From NCBI RefSeq assembly GCF_017876775.1, contig NZ_JAGIOP010000003.1:1-64000 (forward strand): DNA of 64,000 nt. Direction: 5' to 3'. The stretch is from Mycolicibacterium lutetiense. Lineage in GTDB: Bacteria; Actinomycetota; Actinomycetes; Mycobacteriales; Mycobacteriaceae. The translations under genes were made by a program, and so were the position numbers. Shown here piece after piece: positions 19,166 to 26,606 of this stretch. Every line of letters starts with the position of its first letter. Position 1 is the stretch's first letter. The notes beneath the pieces were generated by a model. That model had not been told where the DNA came from, did not search any database, and saw only the letters and a program-made list of their open reading frames with translations.

Positions 19166-19193
19166 ACACCTAACACAGGAAGCGAACCAACCT

Positions 19194-19760
19194 ATGGGCC
19201 TTCTCGATACCGCCAAGCCAGTAGGCAACACCGTGCTCGACGTCATTGACGACGCGAGAGTCGTGTTCGTAGATGGCACCGAAGCCGGCTTCGACCGGGT
19301 TGAGTTTGTATCCGGCGGAAGGCTCAAAGCCACACTGGTCACCTCAATCGATGTCGGCGGCGGCCTGGTAGTGCCCGTAGCCAACATCGTCCACTACGCC
19401 AGTGGCTCTTGGAAATCCGTCCAAGAACCGCCACGCGGGTGCCTAGTCGCCTTCGTCCTGTCTAGCAAGCAACCAGAGCGCGGCGAAAGCAGGTGGGTTG
19501 TGGAAGCGAACATCCTTGAAAAGGAGGTCACGCCGCACGGTCACGCATGGATGAAGAACCGGATAGAGTCCACCGGTGCCGGTGTGCCGTCTACGTTCCC
19601 TCCGCCCAATGCTGACAGTTCGGAACTGCTCGGAACCAGATTCCGTCTGAGTCGACCAGTGCCCGGATGGCCAGACCAGCGCGAAGACTACGAAAGCATC
19701 CTCTTCCGGTGGGTCTCGACCAATGTCGCTCAGGACGCTGCGAATTCCCTCACTGTGTGA
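19194..19760 (+). CDS. Hypothetical protein downstream of eccA
   Basis: 188 residues, mostly beta-strand pattern, soluble, no motif recognised. It has an AGGAAG binding site before ATG 19194 and starts 28 bases after eccA, so it is probably the last gene of the operon. Slightly lower GC at the start than the transfer genes. Function unknown. Confidence 0.6.
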   Translation: MGLLDTAKPVGNTVLDVIDDARVVFVDGTEAGFDRVEFVSGGRLKATLVTSIDVGGGLVVPVANIVHYASGSWKSVQEPPRGCLVAFVLSSKQPERGESRWVVEANILEKEVTPHGHAWMKNRIESTGAGVPSTFPPPNADSSELLGTRFRLSRPVPGWPDQREDYESILFRWVSTNVAQDAANSLTV

Positions 19761-20091
19761 GAACGAGCCCAACCCCAACCACCCCAACCGACAGTTCGGG
19801 ATTGTTGTGAGGGTGGGGTGTTTGCATACTCCGAAAGATGCTGGCGTGCAAAGCTGAAGCGGTCCTTTTTTGGCTGAGGATTTTGCCCCTTTGCTGGCGG
19901 CGGACGGCAGCTAGGCCCGGCCGCCGCAACACCGACGGTCCGCGACGCCATGACCCGATTCCACTTTCCACTGTCCGCACTTGTTTGAATGCCAGGGTTT
20001 TTCGGCGCCAGCCGACCTGAATACGGCGGTGGCATCGGCGCTTTCGATGGTTGGCCACCGCAGCGGGTGGCCAACCATCGCGGTCAGCGGC
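19761..20091. other. Non-coding stretch between eccA operon and small minus-strand genes
   Basis: No convincing gene is visible on either strand. It contains the strong hairpin at 20045-20080 and AT-poorer sequence. Open frames across it have biased composition and no binding sites. Confidence 0.5.
20045..20080 (-). terminator. Strong GC-rich hairpin
   Basis: CGATGGTTGGCCACC (20045-20059) pairs perfectly with 20066-20080 around a six-base loop GCAGCG. It lies 11 bases past the stop of the small gene 20092-20253. No T-run follows, so termination is inferred from the stem alone. Confidence 0.6.
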
Positions 20092-20253
20092 CTACATCAC
20101 GCGGTGCAGTGTGACCACCATTGGCACCATGACCACCGGGGCGGCCGCAGGTTCGCGGAGCGAGATGACCACTGCCACTGCCGCCCACCCCGCGACCAGC
20201 AGAGCCATGATTCGTCGATCACCGCTCAGAGCGGCCTTCGTTCGTTCTAACAT
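20092..20253 (-). CDS. Small single-pass membrane protein
   Basis: 53 residues. A basic N-terminus (MLERTKAALSGDRRI) precedes one hydrophobic helix (MALLVAGWAAVAVVI) and a short hydrophobic tail rich in Val and Met. GAAGGGA lies about 8 bases before the ATG, and a strong hairpin follows the stop. It starts 18 bases after the stop of 20272-20559, so the two form a small operon. Function unknown. Confidence 0.5.
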   Translation of the reverse strand: MLERTKAALSGDRRIMALLVAGWAAVAVVISLREPAAAPVVMVPMVVTLHRVM

Positions 20254-20271
20254 GGGTATGTCCCTTCGTTC

Positions 20272-20559
20272 CTAGCCGTTCGATATGGACACGATCGCCC
20301 CCGCGACACCTGCCAGGGTTTTGTTGAGGGGGCGATCGTTTGTGTGTTGTGCTACTTCACCTTTCACTTGTGGTTCGGACCGTAGTTCGCGAGGCGCTCC
20401 ACACGCCAGCACCTCGGCCACCTTCGCTTCCAAATACACCGAATCACAACATCTGCACCCTCCCCACACCCCAAAGTCTGACTGATCGCAGATGAGCCAG
20501 GACGGGGTTTTCGTGTCCAATATCGGCACGACGGGGCACGACCGGGTCGGGTTGTGCAT
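20272..20559 (-). CDS. Cys-containing small hypothetical protein
   Basis: 95 residues from ATG 20559; an upstream in-frame ATG at 20604 is possible. The middle contains CRCCDS with nearby Cys in ICDQS and LACGA, suggesting metal binding. The C-terminal coding part overlaps a 12-base inverted repeat (ACGATCGCCCCC at 20291-20302 and its complement at 20328-20339), so part of this DNA may have a structural role. No clear binding site; moderate doubt that it is expressed. Confidence 0.35.
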   Translation of the reverse strand: MHNPTRSCPVVPILDTKTPSWLICDQSDFGVWGGCRCCDSVYLEAKVAEVLACGAPRELRSEPQVKGEVAQHTNDRPLNKTLAGVAGAIVSISNG

Positions 20560-20804
20560 TTCGTAACATGCGCCGTGAGCCGGAACCTCAGCTGAGACTT
20601 CCAAGCGGCGGAATGTTTACCGCCACCGGTGAATTTTCTCCGCAGCCCCAATTGCAGCGATCGCAGGGAAACTGTGCGCGTCGATGGGCGTGTCGCCTCC
20701 CAGCGCCGGCAGCTCTGCTGAGTTTGGACTGTCTGCGCGACGGTGTCTGTCAGCCATCGTTTGGCGCAGGGAACCGAAACGGTATCGGCCGCGTCTAAAT
20801 CATT

Positions 20805-20921
20805 GTGGAACTCGTGGAGCGTTGGGCTTTGATCGGTGAAGGCGTGGATCCCGATGATCCGTCGGTGGTCGCGGCGTTGGACATGGTGCGTTGGGAGCTG
20901 CAACTTCTGCGCGCCGAGTAG
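20805..20921 (+). CDS. Tiny protein with VRWEL motif
   Basis: 38 residues from GTG 20805 (or GTG 20814). Its core (SVVAALDMVRWELQLL) closely matches part of the ORF starting at 25627 (NVAAAINLVRWELSMV). Presence of the same pattern in two places whose DNA has diverged argues that both are, or were, real proteins. A stop codon lies in frame just upstream. Helical; function unknown. Confidence 0.4.
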   Translation: MELVERWALIGEGVDPDDPSVVAALDMVRWELQLLRAE

Positions 20922-20987
20922 ATCGGCTTGCGATCGCGGTGGCTGGGGCGGTCGCCGGCTTGTTCTGCCACCCGACCGCCCCATGCC

Positions 20988-21104
20988 CTAGCTGTCGTGG
21001 AAGAACCGCCAGACGTCGAGCAGAGTGCGGGCGAATGCGGCGATAGCGCCGATTGCGGGCCAGATCGGGCGGGGCCGACGACGCGGTACGTAGTCAGGTT
21101 TCAT
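20988..21104 (-). CDS. Tiny single-pass membrane protein
   Basis: 38 residues: basic N-terminus (MKPDYVPRRRPRPIWP) and one hydrophobic helix (AIGAIAAFARTLLDVW). A perfect AAAGGAGG binding site lies 7 bases before the ATG, the best in this part of the window, which is why I call it despite its size. It is divergent from the putative replication gene at 21361. Confidence 0.55.
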   Translation of the reverse strand: MKPDYVPRRRPRPIWPAIGAIAAFARTLLDVWRFFHDS

Positions 21105-21360
21105 GGCGAGCCTCCTTTCAGGAGAGTTGGCAGTTAACCCCGGGCCCGAGGCTTGTTTCGACCACGGATGTCCGTGGCTTGACGATTCAAGAGAAGCGCG
21201 GATCGTCGCGGTTGTCGAGTACACTCGACGCGGTAGGCACAACGGATTGTCGCGCCTACCGTCGATGTCGAAGTTAGACGAAGATTCCAGAACCTCGGAA
21301 ATGCGTTAGGACCGACAATCCGCTTTCTGGAAAGGGGCGGGATCGGGTATCGTTGCCGCC
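21105..21360. promoter_or_regulatory. Dyad-rich region upstream of the putative replication gene
   Basis: CGGATTGTCG at 21243-21252 is inverted as CGACAATCCG at 21313-21322. GTCGAGT/ACTCGAC forms a near-perfect 16-base palindrome at 21214-21229. GGAAAGGGGCGGGA precedes the ATG at 21361. The symmetry and location are consistent with an operator or an origin region; neither can be proven here. Confidence 0.4.
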
Positions 21361-22428
21361 ATGACTGACGGACAGGGTGACGCTCAGAACGCCGATCCAC
21401 CAGCGCCACGCGATATCATCGGGGAACGCATGGCACGCCTGGAAACACTGCGCGCAGGTCGCCGCCCAGTCGACGAAGAAGTCCGCCACGGGCTTGCGCG
21501 CTGGGCCGGCCCAGACGCCCCCAACGACATCGCACTGCGGGGCGGCTATGTCCGCCGTCTGACACCACTGGTCGAAGATGTCGAGTACGACCTAGAGAGG
21601 CTTGTCGATCGGCCCAAGCCGAAGTTGCCTGACCCGCCACCTCTGGCCGTACTCGCGTCGCTGACCAAGGGCGTGGCCTTGCCGCTCAGCCTCACGCTGT
21701 GCTTTCTGGCCCAAACTCAACCGCGCGCCACGATTGGCAAGGACGGTCTGGTGAAGATCCCGATCGAGGCCTCCGAGGACCATCCGGTCGGGCTCGTCAA
21801 TCTTTTGGCGGTGCCAGCCTCGCACAGGCCTTCAGAGGAATCGACGTTCTCGAGTAACTCCCGCGAGAACCGCAAGCGCCAGATCCGAGGCGGGTTTGTC
21901 CAGTTGGACAAACAGGGCCTGGCCGAATTGCCCACGGGCGGCCGCAAGGGTGCGCCCCGGTTCAACGTAGTGCATCTCAATGAGGACACCCGGGCGTCAG
22001 CGTCCGCTGTGAAGCGCTACACCAGACCGAGAACAGCAAGCAGGGTCGTGACCATCCCGCTAGCGTTCTTCCTCAACGGCTGGGTCCATGCGCTAAGCAA
22101 GTCGGAGATTGCGATGTGGCTGATGCTTCGCGACCTGGCACAGCGCTCCGACCGCACTCACGCACCGGACCAGCTCCATATCAGCGGGCGCGAGCGGTTG
22201 CTGCAGTACGACTTGTCGCGCGCTGTCTGGGACACTCATTCGGCTCTGGAGGATTTCGGATTGATTGTCGTGCACAAAGATCCGAATCGGAGGGCGAACG
22301 GCACGACCCTCGACGGCGAGCGCGCGGCCCCACATCGCTTCGAACTGCGCGACGAAGGCCTGGCCGCTGACGGACTGGCCACGGTGCTGAAGAGCCTCGC
22401 CGAGCGACGGGATCGCAAGCCGAAGTGA
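21361..22428 (+). CDS. Putative plasmid replication or winged-helix regulatory protein
   Basis: 355 residues, soluble. The middle third (TIPLAFFLNGWVHALSKSEIAMW, LMLRDLAQRS, then HISGRERLLQYDLSRAVW) reads like a winged-helix pair of the kind found in actinobacterial plasmid replication initiators. N-terminal 90 residues are charged, and the C-terminus is basic. It is preceded by the dyad-rich stretch at 21105-21360, and no other replication gene is seen in the window. I cannot name the Rep family; a transcription factor is the alternative. Confidence 0.45.
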   Translation: MTDGQGDAQNADPPAPRDIIGERMARLETLRAGRRPVDEEVRHGLARWAGPDAPNDIALRGGYVRRLTPLVEDVEYDLERLVDRPKPKLPDPPPLAVLASLTKGVALPLSLTLCFLAQTQPRATIGKDGLVKIPIEASEDHPVGLVNLLAVPASHRPSEESTFSSNSRENRKRQIRGGFVQLDKQGLAELPTGGRKGAPRFNVVHLNEDTRASASAVKRYTRPRTASRVVTIPLAFFLNGWVHALSKSEIAMWLMLRDLAQRSDRTHAPDQLHISGRERLLQYDLSRAVWDTHSALEDFGLIVVHKDPNRRANGTTLDGERAAPHRFELRDEGLAADGLATVLKSLAERRDRKPK

Positions 22429-22620
22429 TCACGGTAGCTCGATGCATCGCCGGATGCGCAGTCCGAGCGCGTACAGACTGTCCTTCTTGGTGCGGCCGAT
22501 CGAGTGCCAGCAACACCAGACACGATCCCGGCGGCACGAACTGATTGCTACCGATCTTCTACCGGTTGTAGTGGCGATCGGCGAGGGGCAGAGCTCGCGG
22601 GTCGAAGCGATCAGAGACAA
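22429..22620 (-). CDS. Small Cys/Arg-rich hypothetical protein after the coupling protein
   Basis: 63 residues from a TTG start, directly downstream of the coupling protein gene in the same direction. Contains WCCWHSIGRTKKDSLYALG, which looks protein-like rather than random, but no binding site is clear and the start is weak. Confidence 0.3.
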   Translation of the reverse strand: MSLIASTRELCPSPIATTTGRRSVAISSCRRDRVWCCWHSIGRTKKDSLYALGLRIRRCIELP

Positions 22621-22626
22621 CCCATC

Positions 22627-24066
22627 TCATCTAGGGTTCGTCTTTCCTCGTACTGCGCGTGACGCGCGTTGTTGGACAACGCGGTCCCAGATGGTGAGGA
22701 AGTCGGTCCAGTCGGGGATGTGGACACGGGTTCCTGGACCACCGCGAGCGAGAATGTGGGCTTCCTCGCGGTTTTGGGGGAGGAAGTCTTGCCAGTCGAT
22801 TTGGGGTCCGAATACTGATGATTGCCCGCGGCTGCCCCCGTGGGGTTCGTAGGCTTCGGTGCGGCGCGTGGCCAGTCCCAGCCAGTCGGATCCCTCTTCG
22901 AGGATGTACTTTTCGTGCGAGCCATACATGATGAGGGTGCCGGGGAACATCTTGCGCAATGCTTGGGCGGTTGAGGCTCCGAACACGACCTCGAAGTGCT
23001 CCGACGCCTGCACCGTGGCCATGATGTTCACACCTAGACCTGCTGATTCTCCGACGTAGTTGAGCAGCGACGGTAGCGGGCAGGAGTTGCACACTTCGTC
23101 GAGTTCGAGCAGGAGTCGGTGGGTGAGCTGATCGGTGTCGGACTTCTTGCGGAAGTGCTGGATGATCGAGTCGATCAAGGCGACAGCGGCGCCGGCCACG
23201 GTTCCGGAGTTAGGTGCGATGACGAACAGGCTGGCGTTGGGATCCTCGAGCATGGACATGTCGAATGAGTCGATGCTCATGTGTTCGACGATTTGTGGCC
23301 CGTTTGCGGTGGTGTCGCGGTTGTTGGCCAGGCCGAGCCGAACCCACGGTGTGATGGCCTTTTTCATGGTGATGGTGACGCTGTCGCGCAACCTGGAGTC
23401 CATAGCGACCAGCTCCATGAGCGGTTCCCGTAGGTCGCTGTAGGGGCATAGAGCGAAAGCATTTGTCCAGGACGGATATTCGACTTCGCCGACGTGGGTT
23501 TCGGACTCCTCATCGTCTCCTCGGCTGGCTACCGCGCGTAGGACCCAGGGCATTCCGAGGTTGTTGCCCTTTGGGCTGGCGGCGTAGAGCAGGCAGGCCA
23601 AGGGCGCTGCAGCGCTGGTTTCCCAGAGTCCGCCTGCGGCGACGGTCTGGCCGCTGGCAGCGCCTCCGAAACCGACGCCGGAGGTGGCCAGCATGGTTTC
23701 GGCGACTGTGAGTGCGTCGTCGCCGGTTTCGATGGATCGGGTGGGGTCGGTGACGAGTTGACGCACGTTGGCCGGCCAGACCACGGCTTTGGTTGGTCTC
23801 AGGTCAATCACCCCGACTGGTCCCATGTAGCGCCTGGACATGACCAGTTGAGCGAGGTCAGGCTTGCTGGACACCCCGACGTACGGGCCGGGATGTATGA
23901 CAGCTGCCGGCGAAAGAATCCTGCGAGTCTTTCCCGTTCGCGTTGGAGCCGATATAAGCAGGTGCGGGGCACTTTCCGCCATGAATGGCTGGTTGGTCGT
24001 CTCGTCGTACTGCAAACCGCAGTAGGGGGTGTAGATGCGGTGTTCAGAGACGCGGTTCTCAGTCAT
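22627..24066 (-). CDS. virD4: VirD4/TraG-type IV coupling protein
   Basis: 479-residue ATPase linking the relaxosome to the conjugation channel. Walker A is SAPTRTGKTRR at about residues 38-48, Walker B is LLLELDEVCN at about 318, followed by a T4CP-like NIMATVQASEHFE segment and a C-terminal FLPQNREEAHILARGG. Unlike classical VirD4 there is no N-terminal transmembrane anchor in this reading frame, so it may be a soluble form partnered by a membrane protein. The ATG overlaps the stop of an upstream gene remnant (ATGA) that has been cut by the IS element, so the membrane partner may be what was lost. Confidence 0.85.
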   Translation of the reverse strand: MTENRVSEHRIYTPYCGLQYDETTNQPFMAESAPHLLISAPTRTGKTRRILSPAAVIHPGPYVGVSSKPDLAQLVMSRRYMGPVGVIDLRPTKAVVWPANVRQLVTDPTRSIETGDDALTVAETMLATSGVGFGGAASGQTVAAGGLWETSAAAPLACLLYAASPKGNNLGMPWVLRAVASRGDDEESETHVGEVEYPSWTNAFALCPYSDLREPLMELVAMDSRLRDSVTITMKKAITPWVRLGLANNRDTTANGPQIVEHMSIDSFDMSMLEDPNASLFVIAPNSGTVAGAAVALIDSIIQHFRKKSDTDQLTHRLLLELDEVCNSCPLPSLLNYVGESAGLGVNIMATVQASEHFEVVFGASTAQALRKMFPGTLIMYGSHEKYILEEGSDWLGLATRRTEAYEPHGGSRGQSSVFGPQIDWQDFLPQNREEAHILARGGPGTRVHIPDWTDFLTIWDRVVQQRASRAVRGKTNPR

Positions 24067-24192
24067 ATCCCGATCTTTGGCTGTTGCGGGTGTTTCTCGC
24101 TAACGCCCGCGGCTACTTTGTGAGCAGCAGCCAGTTTCGCGGCGGATGTCGAAGGGCGTTTCGCCGCGTGGCCCTGAGGTGAGCCCCCTGTA
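24063..24192 (-). pseudogene. 3' remnant of the gene upstream of the coupling protein, cut by the IS
   Basis: The frame entering from the IS side ends in KHPQQPKIGI with its stop overlapping the coupling-protein ATG. About 42 codons lie outside the IS, rich in Ala, Lys and Pro. The overlap is the arrangement expected of a true upstream operon partner. No matching continuation exists on the minus strand beyond the other end of the IS, so the 5' part has been lost. Confidence 0.55.
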
Positions 24193-24254
24193 GTGGTCCA
24201 GTCGTTGTGGGACTCTGTTGCCCGAGTGTTCGGGCAGGAAGAATCACCAACGAC

Positions 24255-24542
24255 ATGGCATCGAATAAGCGCCGGCGGCACACGCCGGATCAGATCATCC
24301 GCAAGCTGGCCGAGGGCAACAAGCTTCTGGGGACCGGGCAGGAGCTGGCCGAGGTGTGCCGGCATCTGGAGGTCACCGAGTCCACGTGGCATCGCTGGGT
24401 GGCCCAGTACGGCGGCATGAAGGCCAACGACGCCAAACGGCTCAAGGAACTCGAGGCCGAGAACGCTCGGCTCAAGAAGCTGGTCGCCAACCAGGCCCTC
24501 GACATCGACATGCTCAAGGAAATCTCCTCGGGAAACTTCTGA
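24255..24542 (+). CDS. IS3-family transposase OrfA
   Basis: 95 residues: helix-turn-helix (PDQIIRKLAEGNKLL, EVCRHLEVTESTWHRW) followed by a leucine zipper (LKELEAENARLKKLVANQAL), the standard OrfA layout. Near its end lies the heptamer GGGAAAC at 24530-24536, placed as G-GGA-AAC in this frame, the X-XXY-YYZ form that allows -1 slippage. Slippage would give the OrfAB fusion. Confidence 0.88.
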   Translation: MASNKRRRHTPDQIIRKLAEGNKLLGTGQELAEVCRHLEVTESTWHRWVAQYGGMKANDAKRLKELEAENARLKKLVANQALDIDMLKEISSGNF

Positions 24543-25393
24543 CCCCGAACCGCAAACGCCGCGCAGCTGCAATGCTGCGCGAGCGGTTCGGGGTATCGGA
24601 GCGTCGCGCCTGTGCGGTGGTCGGCATTCACCGCTCGACGATGCGCCTGCAACCAGCACCGGTCACCACCGAGGAAGCCGAGTTGCGGGCCTGGCTGCGT
24701 CGGTTCTCCACCGATCGGCCGCGCTGGGGCTGGCGGCGAGCAGCGAAGATGGCCCGCCGGGCGGGCTGGGAGGTCAACAACAAGCGGATCCGTCGGCTCT
24801 GGCGCGAGGAGGGCCTGCGGGTGCCGCAACGTCGCCGCAAGAAGCGGTTGACGGGCATCGGTGTCGCCGTCGGTGCGATGTCGCCGATCCGGCCGAACGT
24901 GATCTGGGCGATGGACTTTCAGTTCGACACCACAGCCGATGGCCGCACCATCAAGATGCTCAACGTCATCGACGAGTTCACTCGTGAAGCGCTCGCGATC
25001 GAAGTCGATCGCAGCATCGACGCCGACGGCGTCGTCGAGGTGTTGGATCGCCTCGCGCTCATCCACGGGGCGCCGCACTACGTGCGTTTCGACAACGGGC
25101 CAGAGTTCGTGGCCCACGCCGTCAGTGATTGGTGCCGATTCAACAGTGCCGGTTCACTTTTCATTGATCCCGGATCGCCTTGGCAGAACGCCTGGGTCGA
25201 ATCGTTCAACGGCCGTTTGCGTGACGAGTTACTCAACCTCTGGCGCTTCGACTCGCTGCTGGAAGCCCGGGTAATCATTGAGGACTGGCGCCGAGACTAC
25301 AACGCCAACCGACCCCACTCTGCCCACGGCGAGCTCACCCCAGCCGAGTTTGCCCTACAGTGGGCCACGACCCATCAACCGAAAGTCGCATAG
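24530..25393 (+). CDS. IS3-family transposase OrfB (rve/DDE catalytic part)
   Basis: About 287 codons in the -1 frame, reached by slippage at GGGAAAC. The DDE triad is visible as WAMDFQFDT, FDNGPEF and ESFNGRLRDE, within the integrase core, with the usual spacing of about 35 residues between the second Asp and Glu. The N-terminal part has the HTH_21 region (YR-like RWGWRRAAKMARR). Intact with no internal stops, so the element may be active. Confidence 0.9.
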   Translation, partial: GKLLTPNRKRRAAAMLRERFGVSERRACAVVGIHRSTMRLQPAPVTTEEAELRAWLRRFSTDRPRWGWRRAAKMARRAGWEVNNKRIRRLWREEGLRVPQRRRKKRLTGIGVAVGAMSPIRPNVIWAMDFQFDTTADGRTIKMLNVIDEFTREALAIEVDRSIDADGVVEVLDRLALIHGAPHYVRFDNGPEFVAHAVSDWCRFNSAGSLFIDPGSPWQNAWVESFNGRLRDELLNLWRFDSLLEARVIIEDWRRDYNANRPHSAHGELTPAEFALQWATTHQPKVA

Positions 25394-25626
25394 CGACTGG
25401 ACCACCAAACGGGTCCCGCTCAGCCCCGCATCTGCGAGCCACCATGATCGCTACGCCATGAGCATCAGACCGAATCGGCGGTATATGAACGCGCCCGAAC
25501 ACGATCCGCGTTCTGCAACCCAGGCTGCGCACGAGCTCGCAATGTCCGACTGGAACACAAATGCTGTGCGACGGGAACCGACAGAATGTGCGCAGCGAGC
25601 GTCTAACCGACTATTGACTATCGACT

Positions 25627-25839
25627 ATGGACAAACGAGAAGCGCTGAGAACCGCAGACCGAAGTGCCGATCTTGATGGATCAAACGTGGCGGCTGCGAT
25701 TAATCTTGTTCGTTGGGAACTATCGATGGTGATGGACCAATGGCAGCTTTTTCATCGATTTCAGGTAGTAATGAGCCCACGGATCAGCGCAGCGTTCTTC
25801 AGGTCGGCGCGGAACTGCTCGAGCGCTGAAACCGTATAG
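25627..25839 (+). CDS. Small VRWEL-motif protein
   Basis: 70 residues; only the first ~45 are free of overlap because its end crosses the convergent restriction gene. NVAAAINLVRWELSMV matches the tiny protein at 20805. Three tandem 7-mers (GACTATT, GACTATC, GACTATG) at 25609-25629 run into the start codon in place of a binding site. Function unknown; it may be degraded. Confidence 0.35.
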   Translation: MDKREALRTADRSADLDGSNVAAAINLVRWELSMVMDQWQLFHRFQVVMSPRISAAFFRSARNCSSAETV

Positions 25840-26606
25840 AGCCCGTCGATCTCGTTCGTTGCCCACAGGTTATGGATCCGCCGTAGGTCGGCCTGGCGGG
25901 CTTTCCAGCCGATCCCGTCGACCACCGCCATGATGTACTGCGACGGCTTTCGGACCGCGGCCATCTTCGCGATTTCTTCATATGCCGCCGTGAGTTTGCT
26001 TCCGGTCGAGTCAAAGCCTTTGGCGGCCACGACGATCGCGGCGTCCTCTGTGTTGGGTATGACGAGGTCGCCCGGACCGGTCTGCCTGCCGCGTCCGCGA
26101 AACCGTGTTCTCGGGACATAGGGCAAGCCGAGGTCTTGGGCAACCCGTTCGATCATGTCCTCGATACTGCGTCCCGCGTCGCTTGCCCGAGTGGCGGTTA
26201 CGCGAGTTCCTGCGCGCGCTATGAGAACATCAGCCAGGCCGTACTGTGCGTTGACTTGCTTCGCCACCATTTGGACGAGGTCGAACCGGTCATCGAGAAA
26301 CGTGATCAGGTCAGCCGGACTCTGTCGGGCCAACGTGATGAATCCAGAGGTGTTCAGTCCGTCACGTAGAGCCATGGAGAGCTTCTCTTTGCCGAGCCCC
26401 ACGATCAGGCCGAATACGTATACCCAGTGCGGATGTGAATTCGCCCACTGCGCCAGCGATGACTTGGTGACTGGCGCGACGGTGGACAAACTAGCGACCG
26501 CGTCCCGAATCTCCTGGGTGTCCTGGGTAGGTTCAGTGGGATCGACGTGCGGCGTGAGCGTTCGTAATGCACCGAGGTAGTCAGCGAAGGAGACGGGTGC
26601 GGTCAC
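25761..26606 (-). CDS. Putative type II restriction endonuclease
   Basis: 281 residues, second gene of a pair with a DNA adenine methyltransferase whose stop overlaps its start by four bases (ATGA). The segment GRQTGPGDLVIPN ... AIVVAAKGFDSTGSK has the spacing of a PD-(D/E)xK nuclease core, although the usual acidic residue before the Lys is Ala here. Preceded by a charged helical region (SIEDMIERVAQDLGLPYVPRTRFRG) like that in MboI/DpnII-type enzymes. Assignment is mainly by gene partnership; recognition site unknown. Confidence 0.6.
   Translation of the reverse strand: MTAPVSFADYLGALRTLTPHVDPTEPTQDTQEIRDAVASLSTVAPVTKSSLAQWANSHPHWVYVFGLIVGLGKEKLSMALRDGLNTSGFITLARQSPADLITFLDDRFDLVQMVAKQVNAQYGLADVLIARAGTRVTATRASDAGRSIEDMIERVAQDLGLPYVPRTRFRGRGRQTGPGDLVIPNTEDAAIVVAAKGFDSTGSKLTAAYEEIAKMAAVRKPSQYIMAVVDGIGWKARQADLRRIHNLWATNEIDGLYTVSALEQFRADLKNAALIRGLITT

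Larger units (their letters stand above)
24194..25404 (+). mobile_element. IS3-family insertion sequence
   Basis: About 1,211 bp. The left end starts TGGTCCAGTCGTTGTGGGAC and the right end, read inward, TGGTCCAGTCGCTATGCGAC, an inverted repeat with three mismatches in 20. Two overlapping transposase frames lie between. No 3-4 bp direct repeat flanks it (left GTAG, right CCAA), unlike a simple insertion. Confidence 0.9.

Noticed and set aside
19761..20091. Minus-strand frame 19730-20074
   Set aside because: Pro/Ser/Trp-biased, crosses the end of the upstream gene, and has no binding site or motif.
24193..25405. Target duplication of the IS element
   Set aside because: Left flank GTAG and right flank CCAA do not match in any of the usual 3-4 bp registers, so no duplication is claimed.
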